A program made the translations under genes and the position numbers. Positions 1 through 9,555 of a stretch of 64,000 nucleotides of DNA are shown one piece after another. Below the pieces are notes generated by a model that was not told the origin of the DNA, made no database searches, and saw only the letters and a program-made list of their open reading frames with translations. The DNA is from Meconema thalassinum (lineage: Eukaryota > Arthropoda > Insecta > Orthoptera > Tettigoniidae): contig OX336393.1 of NCBI GenBank assembly GCA_946902985.2, positions 359,892,779-359,956,778 of the forward strand, in the 5' to 3' direction. The number at the start of each line of letters is the position of its first letter. The first letter of the stretch is position 1.

Positions 1-1396
1 CAGGTGTACAGCACCCAAAACCTACCCATATATTATGCATCATTTCAGATCTAATGTATTCCAAAACCATCAGGTGATGCTGAGCTACGCCAGTCTGCTC
101 CAATAACATCCGTGGCCGTGATCTCCGAAGGCTAACCTTCTTGTCGCTTAACAGTTATTGGCAACTAAATAATGCCGATAGATATTGCTCTTGATTTATG
201 TTACAAAGAATTATCAGATTAAATCGTGAAATATGAAGGCTAAAATTCAATTTATCTCATTGGCTAATGTTTTTATGTGCTGAGTAAACTATGATCTTCG
301 CATCAATCATATTTCTCGCGTGTGTGGGCCAGCGATTCCCAATTCAATCGTTGATTTACGACAACAGTCAGAAGCATACAGTTCGCCGTCTTCAATGTGT
401 TATTTATTTAGCTGTGAAGAAGGCATATATCAAGAGAACTGTGGATCCCCACTGCCACTGCTCACTAGGTTTGATATGATTGATTGCCCTCGGCTGCGAA
501 AGTATCTTTGTCAAATGTTATTTCACGTCGAGGGAAGCTAGGTCTAATAACGAACACATTTATTTGCAAGCTATTGCACGGAGTCAAGTATACTGTACAT
601 ATGAGCTCAATTCAAAACTAATCCTCTTTCGACCCAAGACTGAATTTGTTGCTGAGAATTTATGTTTCCTATCTTATTAAATAAAGGCACAAATAATACA
701 TATTTGAAGACAATCTACACATTCGTAATAAAATATTATAATTACAGGTTGCAATATTACCGATTGATGTAATGCACTATGTCGCAAATGTTTAGTGTCA
801 GCTTACAGTGGAACTTGAAAGGGTTTTCCGTGGTTTATCATTTTCAACAACAGGTGAGACCGTAAAGGTAATTTCTTACAAGCCACGACTGCTTCTGTCC
901 AACATCTCGCCCAGTTTCATTCGTTACCATTCGTTTCCCCGCTAAATAACACTTCTGATGAGCTAAGAGGAAGAGTATTCCGTAGTAAAGCACAGTCACC
1001 ACATAAAAAATAATTAAATCACATTCCCAACCCCGTAAATTAGGAATGTTTTAGGGTAAAAATAAAGACCAGAATAAATTCCTATAATACCAACTACTGT
1101 TGATAAAAAAAAAGTGCGAAGGTCCACATACATTCACGCCGGGTCTGAGGAGGATTTATATACGCCTCGTTGCGCAGTGACTACCATTATTGGCTGAACT
1201 GTAGAAGGCTCGAAAATACATTGATACAATATTGCAGCTTTCATTCGGTCAACACGAAATCATTACAATTACTGGAATATGTGCAGAATAACTTGAAATA
1301 AATTAAACGTGGGTAAGAAATATATATATATTGTTACGGTCAATTGAAGAGGAAGAAACCCTTGTTTTCTGCCGTACTTTGAAGAACTCTAATATT
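1..1396. other. No gene recognised, AT-rich unique or decayed sequence
   Basis: Three overlapping ORFs of 62-73 codons between 291 and 680 show no family signature or convincing codon bias and look like chance. I see no tRNA, repeat array or element end here. The stretch ends where a SINE tail (GGTTGGTT) begins. Confidence 0.5.
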
Positions 1397-1793
1397 GGTT
1401 GGTTCCTTAGTTTAGGGGCTGCGACAACGCGGTCATGTAACCCCGTGTATTTTAGGTGTGTGTAGAATTTGTCTGATAATCGGTGTTAATTGTGATGACT
1501 GTATCAGTGTGTGTTATATGTAATTCAAGTAGGACGACGGCAGACGATTATTTTTTTCAAGTAGTTCCTACTTTTGCTACCAAATGCTACCGTCCACGAA
1601 ACCTAGCTGTGAACTTGGCTACTTGATGCCATTGCAGTCAGCACCTAGCAGCGAACGCTGGAACTAATATAGCGTTATCAATCTAACCTATAAATTTTAG
1701 CTTCCACAAGTGAAGTTAGTGGAAGGTCCTTTTTCATGCCTTAAATCTATGACATGGGAATGCAGGCTTTACTTCCCCTCCGAAGGAAGGTAT
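1397..1793 (-). repeat. tRNA-headed SINE family 1, body and tail, split by the Gypsy insertion
   Basis: This is the 3' part of a minus-strand SINE. Read on the minus strand it runs from the sequence around GCCTTCCTTCGGAGG to a tail ending in an AACC-type repeat. The same sequence is intact at 55760-56246. The missing tRNA-like head lies 14.7 kb away at 16538-16650, beyond the retrotransposon. The last four bases (GTAT, 1790-1793) are the left target-site duplication of the Gypsy element. Confidence 0.8.
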
Positions 1794-4700
1794 TGTGCCC
1801 TTTTAGCAAGAAATATGCCAATCACCGTATACCAGCGTAGCTCAATTCGGAATTTTCGGGGCAGCGGTAAGTTCCCCCACTCTGTGACTCACATATTTTG
1901 GATTAATTAGAGGATACACTTGCAAAAATAACAACAAAATCAACTCCTATTTAAACACATTTAATTAATAAAATTAATGGCGCTACAAACACTTTAACAA
2001 TTTAATTACTGACCCATAATCATCTACTTGTTCCAAATGAACAAGGAATAACAAATATAATAAAACAAATATTGTATTTAAACATATGGTTTCCACATAA
2101 ACCAACAATTCCTACTTAGTCTTACTTCCATAAAGCATTAACTGTAAGTTTTATATAACTCCGAGCTCTTTTGGCTCCATGCTTTACATAATAATGGTGT
2201 CATTCTGGTACACCTCAAATACTATCCTTTATATTTTCTTATTTCTCAAAAACAAATATATAATTACATTTAAAATTTATGTTAATTATCTAACTCAATA
2301 TTTTGGGCATGTCCACACATTCAGTTGTTTTCATCTCTCTTTATTTTCACAAATATATTAAGGTTATCAGGAAATCAATTGTGTACTCCAGAGCATGAAG
2401 ATACTTGACACAGTCAAAAAAACTATAGTTACTCCCGAAACTTAGTTGCCTTCAATTAACTCGTGGAATCCTACGTCCATACATCATTACAATAGGGATT
2501 GTTATTTATCTCTTATGTCTTATAAGACCATTATCATATAAGAAACTACGATCTGAACAGGCAAACGAAAATATCAATCTACAAGGACCTCGGTTCAACG
2601 CCCGGGTCATTAACAACTTTAAACACTCCTGGTGTATTCATTTCTCTTTACAACATCTTACGAGACGGTTTCTGGCCCCTCTCGCTCTAAGAGAGCTAGA
2701 CCCTTCTACTCGGGCGCGATTTATGACACGGAGGGTGACGGCGACTCCCTGTCTAACCCACGTTAGTAGCTTATTTCCTAGGCTTTCAAAACAAACCTTC
2801 ACATTATATTCAGTTCTGGGGAGAGACCGGCTTTTACTGTACCGTACTCATTCAAACAACTATTCTTTGGTTCAAAGACCACTTTCGTAACCTTGGCATT
2901 TATTAATTATGAGAGGGTCCTCATTGATTGGGAAGATTAATACACATTCGACGACGAAGAATAAAGGGGCTTTTATCATAAGAAGATTCTGCGTTCGAAT
3001 CTCTTCATGTGCCTCGGGAACCATTCCCTTACAGAGGACTTATACAAAATGCGATTTAATGTCGGCCATGGCCCATATGACATACGCTCAATAATACCAT
3101 ATTATTAGCTCCCTTTCAAATACATACACAATGCCTCGTGATACTACGTCACAAATAGAGGACTTATACAATTATCAATTCACTGCAATCAACTACCCTC
3201 CATAAGTAATTTACCAAGTATTTAACCACTACGCGTTCCTAGCGTGACATTTTAATATTATTGGCGCTCTTTTGCGCTATACATTATTTTAAGCCGAAAT
3301 GTCTTCCCAAGAACTGATAAATCTCATTAGTAACAATTCATATTATTTTAATTCTCATATTAATCTTTTCCGTTGCCGATAAATCGCTCCCTTTTAAAAT
3401 ATTCCATAACATCATATCGTACACACATGTTAAGGCTTTAACGCTCTTATGCTCACATCAATTTATTTGATCTTTATTTAATATTTCCATATTTAATTAT
3501 TATTATTATCTTTATTCTTTACACAAGCTCAAAAGCTATTTCTTTCATATCTCAACTTTACTTTATTTCAATATCTTTCATGATAATTACTGATATTTCG
3601 CTTGCTCTTATGACATTTGTTAAATACATTAACATTTTATTCACTTATTTCCTCTACGGGATTTATTCTTTACATAATCATTTATAATTTCTCAAATTTC
3701 TATTATTGTTCAGACCGCGTTCTTGCTTATTCAGTATTTATATCTTAAAACACATCCCTCAAAAACTCCGGTGGATTTGTACACAGTCAATTTCTGACAC
3801 CAAAATAGAATGAAATTCAGTACTCACATGTTTTTAAGATCGTCCCATGATCTTTATTCTTGTGCGGTGCTTCATTTTGGGCCCACTTTGAACTTTTTAC
3901 TCCATATTAAAGGAATTCATCTTATGTATAAACACTTCTTGACATATATTTAAAACACTTAACATTGACGACATTTTTATACACTGATGTGTCCCTTTTG
4001 AACACATAATAAACACTAAAAATATTAATTTAACACACAATCTTGATAATTTTACACTTCACAATTCTTGATCACTAGGCCGTATTTCTGAGCCTATTAC
4101 ACGTGACCTTCTTAATTTCCCGTTTCCAAGGGTGAAATTTATTCGATGTCGGCTTCCTATCCTGCAGAATACGAAAGTCTCGAAACATCTACTGTTCCCT
4201 GGAATCCAAATTCTTCTACTCCTATCCTGGATGACCGGCTATTTATCTAGCTTGAACGGCTTCTTTGTAGATCTGTTTATCGATCCTAGCGAAAGTCTAT
4301 TCGGATCGAGGTCTCCTCAATGACCTATAGATTTAGTTTATAGCAACTAGTACTTCTCGAGTCTAGTACTTTAGAATAGTTCGCCTGCTTTCTGGAGATA
4401 ATGTTTATAGTCTCCTTGCTTCTTTATTTGATCGGTTCTAGCACTCCTACGTTTCTGATGTACGTTCCGAACCTTATTCTGTTCTTCCCTTTTTGGGTTC
4501 TTTAATTTAAATAACAGTTTATCTTTCTGGTACGGTACTTCCGTACGTTATGATCTATTCGTTCGTCTATTTAACGACCTATCGCCTTTCAGTCCGACGT
4601 TCGCGGCCTGCTCTGACTATATCTTACGAACTTTCAATATAACTTGTATACAGTCGGGCCTAAATCCTGTAACTAGGATTTTCCTACTCTTTCAATACGG

Positions 4701-5697
4701 CGATACTTTAAATTTCTTCTTGACCACTCCTTATGGAGGCAAGCAAGTCGTTAATACTGCGACGCCTATGGCTATCGGATATACTTCTGCGGTATAACAC
4801 AGCGTTTCTCCCCTCAAGGAGTACTGGTAACTGTCTTCGGTGTTTGATGTAGCCTAGTGACGTGCCCTCAGGCCGTTTGAAACTGCATGTGCTGATGATC
4901 CAGCGTTACGTCCCCCTGGACGGACTTGTACTGCGTGATGCGTGATTATGCCCCTCACGGGCTGTCGGAACTGCATGATTGGCTTGGTGAAGCCCGAAGC
5001 TTTATACTATTTTACTACAAAAAAATAAGACTCTAGCCTTTTCTGTGGTCAACTTCTAAAATAATGGTGCCACAAATATAAAAATTATACCTTCCGAAAG
5101 CTCGTCTTCTCAATGTCAAATAATCTCATTGCACCTAAGAATCGATCGTGCAATTCGGAGATATTAATTAATTTCTCGTCCTCAGATGTGTGGGTGTTGC
5201 ATTTCTTTTGCTCTCTCCCCTCCACCCAGGCCTTGGTACTTCCCCAATGACGTCGTCTTGCGTTGGCAGTTTTTTCCTGCGCAATTATTAAATGGTTTCT
5301 CTTTACTGAAAAATCTCTCATTCAAAATGATTCACTGTACGGTACTTGTTTACTCATTATTATACTTGTAAATGGGTTAAATTTAATTATTCCTCTTCTG
5401 GCGCATAAGCGGTGTTGTCATTTTCCAGCAACGTCAGCTTGAATTCCGATTCAGGCCTCCTTGTCTAATCCTGGGAAATTTCCACTCGGTTATTAATACT
5501 CGTGACTCGCTCCCTTCAGAATGTCAAGAGGGATGATATCATCCTCTCGAACACCTGGTCCTCGTTAGTTGCACAACCTTATACTGGCCTCCTAGCTTGA
5601 TCTTTCTTTAAGTTACATTAGAAACTGTACGTTTCTTTGATTTCTTCCTCAAATGCATGGATTCGACCATCCATGGACCTGATGGCACATGGGTTCA
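1794..5697 (-). repeat. 3' LTR of the Gypsy element, 3904 bp
   Basis: TG...CA bounded. It is nearly identical to 12629-16533 at a constant offset of 10835 until small indels near 3407 and 3744. LTRs of this class are usually a few hundred bases to about 2 kb, so 3.9 kb is exceptional. Apart from a 78-codon minus ORF (5085-5321) I see only short ORFs. The sequence is AT-rich and apparently non-coding. Confidence 0.93.
5085..5321 (-). CDS. Small ORF inside the 3' LTR, 78 aa, unknown
   Basis: This Lys/Arg-rich hydrophilic ORF lies in the upstream part of the LTR as read in the element's direction. The other LTR carries an identical copy (15921-16157). I recognise no domain, signal peptide or membrane segment. 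Identity between the copies is uninformative because the LTRs as a whole are almost identical. It could be chance, or a product expressed from the unusually long LTR. Confidence 0.2.
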   Translation of the reverse strand: MRDFSVKRNHLIIAQEKTANARRRHWGSTKAWVEGREQKKCNTHTSEDEKLINISELHDRFLGAMRLFDIEKTSFRKV

Positions 5698-5711
5698 TCT
5701 CTCCCCTCCTT
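5698..5711 (-). promoter_or_regulatory. Polypurine tract of the Gypsy element
   Basis: Read on the minus strand the 14 bases directly upstream of the 3' LTR are AAGGAGGGGAGAGA. This is the expected position and composition for the plus-strand primer used in reverse transcription. Confidence 0.88.
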
Positions 5712-5919
5712 AGGTAAATAAATTTTCGAAAATTTTTGAGAATTTTTATTTCAATTAAATTTGTATTTCTTTATTCGTCGAAGCCATCATAACGTTGTCC
5801 GTACCTTCCGTTGTTTTTACTTCTTTAAATTCGTATCCGGTAATTGTGTAGGTCGGGTATGCTCTGTCCCTACCCTTTCTTTCTTTCTGTATTTGTCTGG
5901 ACTTTAAGTCCCCAGAACC

Positions 5920-8900
5920 TCATTCTTCCTTACGGGTTTGGTCTATCCCTACCCGTTTCCTTATTTCATCATTTTCTTTTCTTAAATTGGAATTTTCTTC
6001 TTCAATAAATTCAATTATTTCTTTAATTTCCCAATATAATTTCTCCAATTCGCATTCGCACTCGAATGCTTGAGCTCTATTTTCTATCTCTTCCTTATTC
6101 TTGTTTATGTCAAAAGTGGATTCATCTCTACATGTTTCCATAACCAGGGCTTGTTCATTTTCTTCATCAAAATCTTCGGGAGGGTAATATAATTTCAAAT
6201 TTGCTGAATTCATGGTCACTTCGTGATCCGTTTCACAGTGCCGAATTCTATATGCGTTATTCCTCAAATCTCTGATTATCTGATACGGTCCGTGGTACAT
6301 TTCCTGAAACTTCTTGTACACACGGTTCCCTGGATCCGAAATGGCTGGTCTTTTTACTAACACCATTTCTCCTGTTAATAATGGTCGATGATACCTCTTA
6401 TGCCTATTTCTTCTCTGCCTCCTGTCGGCTTGAGCTTTTAGATGCTCAAAGGCTCTTCTAATGCGTACATCTCTTCCAGGCTGAGAGTCTGCTGGCCTAG
6501 GAATTACCAGACTCCAAGGTCTTTCTGGTTGCTCATTCCGATGTAACGTTATGGGTATCTCTCCTGTGGATTCATGGATTGTATTATTTATACAAAATTC
6601 GATAATATCCAAGATGTCTATCCACTTCCAATTTTCTTCGGCACAGTATATTCTACAATACTTGGCCGTTTCTCTCATAACTCTTTCTACAGGATTTGCC
6701 TCAGGATGTCGAATACTTGACAAAATCTGACGTATTCCAAGTCTTTCTAATTCTCGTCTGAACTCTACACTGGTGAAACAACTGCCGTGATCCGACAACA
6801 AATTCTCAGGTTTCCCCAGAATCGGTATCACTTTTTCTTTAAGTCGTTTTAACACCTGTTTGGTACTAGTCTTCTGTATGGGAGCAAGGACAACCATTTT
6901 AGTGAAGACATCCATAGCCACCATTATGTGTCGATTTCCTCTTCTTGCCTTTGGCAAAGGTCCAAAATTATCAATAGATATGATTTGGCCAGGCCTTTCG
7001 GGCAACAATTGTATAGGCTTCTGTCTCATCAGAAATGCATTAGGTTTGATCCTTTGACATAGATCACATGTCTTTAGCGTGTCCCTTACAGTTTCTCTCA
7101 GTCTCGGCCATACAAATGCTTCTTTCAGCATCGAGACTGTTTTGTCGACTCCCATATGTCCGAACGATCTATGGGCTAACCGTACTATTTTCCTCTGCAA
7201 AATTGCAGGTACAACAATCCTTAATTTTGTATGGTCAGAGTCTACAAACTTATATAACAATCCATTATAAAACGTGTAGTCTTGAGCTATTTTATCAGCT
7301 TCCGTGTACGCTGGTGTTCCTCTAATCAAGCTTCCCTCAAGGAATGATATGAGCATGTTCATCCATGGATCCTCCCGTTGTCTTTGACTAATGCTTCTTA
7401 ACTCATTAAGAGTACGCTGATCCCTGTCTTCCAAATCTATAGCCATTACTTCCTCTTCTATGGACTCTGGCTGTCTACTTAAGTAGTCTGGAACTATATT
7501 TTCTTTTCCTGGGCAGTACTCTATCTTGACATCAAATTGTTGAATGTATAAAGCCCAACGCATCAACCTTTGACTGGATAAATCAGTCTTCATCAAAAAG
7601 GTTAAGGCTTTATGATCCGTCCTTAGAATGACCTGAAACCCATATACGATCTTCCGCCAATATTGCAACGCGTGCAATATCGCTAACAGCTCGATCTCGC
7701 TGATCGTATAATTTTTCTCGTGTGGTTTCAGTCTCCTACTTGTGAAAGCTAGATAGTTCTTCTTATCAGGGTTTTCCGGGTTCTCCTGATATAGCATTGC
7801 CCCTATTCCAATCTGGGATGCGTATGTTTGGATGATAAATCTCTGATTAAAATCAGGATATCCTAGCTTCACGTAATTTAAGAGCATTTCCTTGGCCTCT
7901 ACAAATGCTTTTTCTGCTTCCTCCGTCCATTTCCACTTGCCCCCCTTCTTCAGAAGGTCCTGTAGTGGTGCAACAGTTTTGGTGTATGATGGACAATGTC
8001 CTGAGAAGAACCCAATCAATCCCAAAAACTGGCGAACGTTCTTCACCTTCAAAGGCCTTGGAAAATCCCTTATCGATTCCAATTTGCACGGATTTGGTTT
8101 AACACCATCCTTGTCAATCACATGCCCTAAAAATGTCACTTGCCTTTGACAAAAATTCGACTTCTTTAAATTTATTTTAAAATTTGCCCTTCTTAAGTCT
8201 TCCAATAATTTCTTCAAATTTCCTAAATGTTCCTCAATGTTCTCCGAGGTAAGCAAAATGTCATCCACGTATCGGATAGTGCAATCTTTCACTTCCTCTG
8301 ACAGGTTTCGATCAAGCGCTCTTATTAATGCAGATCCTGCGGTCTTCAATCCAAACGGACATCTTCTAAAACAATATGTTTGTTGGTCGAACTGAAATCC
8401 AGTCAACAAGCTGGTTTTCTCTTCCAGTTCGAGATGATGATACGAAGAAGTCATGTCAATATTTGTAAAAATCTTCTTGCCTTTGAACTTCCTCAGTATT
8501 TCTTTTATGGGTGGTGCCGAATCATTTTCTGGTATGATTTTTGCATTTAAATTTCTGGCATCTAAACACACCCTTACTGAGCCATCCGGTTTACTCACAA
8601 TCACTAATGGACTAACATATGGTGTCGCCATCTTTTCTATAACACCTGCATTCATCATTTCCTGCAGTGTTTTCTTAGTTTGTGGGTAATGTTTTTCCGC
8701 AACCGGGTATGGTTTTTGTTTGAACGGTGCCCAATCATTGACTTGGAACGCGTATTTAAAATTTTCAATCTTCCCTGGCTTGGAATCAAATACGTCCCTA
8801 TAATCCAATAATAATTTCTTTAACTGTTCCTTAATTTCGAGGCTGACTTTAGCTTCCTCCACTTTTCCTGACAGGTTGGTCTCGAACTCATTTTCCACAT

Positions 8901-9555
8901 TATCTTCGAGTTCTATGTTGAGGACTTCAAATATCTTTTCTATGTCCTTATAATCTTCCTCAATCACTTCTTCCATATGCCATACCTGTTCTTCTATTTT
9001 CGCATCCTGTTCCTGTAGGTTAATGTTTTGCTCGTCCACATCCTCTCTTTGAACTCTAATGCAGTTTTGCGCTAGGTCTATAATGACCTTGTTCTCACGG
9101 ATAAAATCAATACCTAATATGACATTATACGGTAATTGATTTACCAGCAAAAAGCACTGCGAAATTTCAGCGTTACCCATGATCAGATCAATGTATACCT
9201 GAAATTTACATGTCAAAGATTTTTCAGGGATAATTCCCTTAATCTTTACACTTGATGTGGGAATCTTTAGTACTCGGCCCCTTGTTTCCAATTCATTTAA
9301 AAGGGTTTGTGTAATTAGACTTATTGTGGATCCGGTATCAATCAATGCTCTGACCAGTAATCCTTCTATCCTAAGCATAATTATAGGTAATTCTCTTTTA
9401 ACAGGTGGGATTCCTTCCACATCCTCGTTAATTAGCTCATCTGGTCTAGCTATCCAATTTACAATTTCTACCTCCTCCCAGCTCCTGGTATGTTTCCACT
9501 TTTGACAATTTAAATTTGGAGTTTTTTTTATCCTGAGGGCTCCCTTTTCCCTCAT
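5920..9555 (-). CDS. pol: Gypsy Pol polyprotein: protease, reverse transcriptase, RNase H, integrase (1211 aa)
   Basis: The enzymes are those that copy element RNA into DNA and insert it into the chromosome. Domains in order: aspartic protease with DTGS at residues 73-76 and a later ILGIDF; RT with YVDD at 429-432; RNase H with E620/E622 and D647 (RTDHKAL); integrase zinc finger H795, H800, C830, C833; integrase core D862, D922, E957 with the standard 35-residue D-to-E spacing; a GPY-like motif near 1089; and an acidic, coiled-coil-prone tail after about 1150. One oddity is serious: the RNase H motif that normally reads T-D-A-S has Tyr578, so the first catalytic Asp is missing. The ORF overlaps gag by 110 nt in the +1 frame, so the Met at 9555 may not be the true start; frameshifted Gag-Pol is more likely. 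Confidence 0.95.
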   Translation of the reverse strand: MREKGALRIKKTPNLNCQKWKHTRSWEEVEIVNWIARPDELINEDVEGIPPVKRELPIIMLRIEGLLVRALIDTGSTISLITQTLLNELETRGRVLKIPTSSVKIKGIIPEKSLTCKFQVYIDLIMGNAEISQCFLLVNQLPYNVILGIDFIRENKVIIDLAQNCIRVQREDVDEQNINLQEQDAKIEEQVWHMEEVIEEDYKDIEKIFEVLNIELEDNVENEFETNLSGKVEEAKVSLEIKEQLKKLLLDYRDVFDSKPGKIENFKYAFQVNDWAPFKQKPYPVAEKHYPQTKKTLQEMMNAGVIEKMATPYVSPLVIVSKPDGSVRVCLDARNLNAKIIPENDSAPPIKEILRKFKGKKIFTNIDMTSSYHHLELEEKTSLLTGFQFDQQTYCFRRCPFGLKTAGSALIRALDRNLSEEVKDCTIRYVDDILLTSENIEEHLGNLKKLLEDLRRANFKINLKKSNFCQRQVTFLGHVIDKDGVKPNPCKLESIRDFPRPLKVKNVRQFLGLIGFFSGHCPSYTKTVAPLQDLLKKGGKWKWTEEAEKAFVEAKEMLLNYVKLGYPDFNQRFIIQTYASQIGIGAMLYQENPENPDKKNYLAFTSRRLKPHEKNYTISEIELLAILHALQYWRKIVYGFQVILRTDHKALTFLMKTDLSSQRLMRWALYIQQFDVKIEYCPGKENIVPDYLSRQPESIEEEVMAIDLEDRDQRTLNELRSISQRQREDPWMNMLISFLEGSLIRGTPAYTEADKIAQDYTFYNGLLYKFVDSDHTKLRIVVPAILQRKIVRLAHRSFGHMGVDKTVSMLKEAFVWPRLRETVRDTLKTCDLCQRIKPNAFLMRQKPIQLLPERPGQIISIDNFGPLPKARRGNRHIMVAMDVFTKMVVLAPIQKTSTKQVLKRLKEKVIPILGKPENLLSDHGSCFTSVEFRRELERLGIRQILSSIRHPEANPVERVMRETAKYCRIYCAEENWKWIDILDIIEFCINNTIHESTGEIPITLHRNEQPERPWSLVIPRPADSQPGRDVRIRRAFEHLKAQADRRQRRNRHKRYHRPLLTGEMVLVKRPAISDPGNRVYKKFQEMYHGPYQIIRDLRNNAYRIRHCETDHEVTMNSANLKLYYPPEDFDEENEQALVMETCRDESTFDINKNKEEIENRAQAFECECELEKLYWEIKEIIEFIEEENSNLRKENDEIRKRVGIDQTRKEE

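Noticed and set aside
5712..5919. A possible env gene making the Gypsy element virus-like
   Set aside because: Only about 200 nt lie between the pol stop and the polypurine tract; no room for an envelope ORF.
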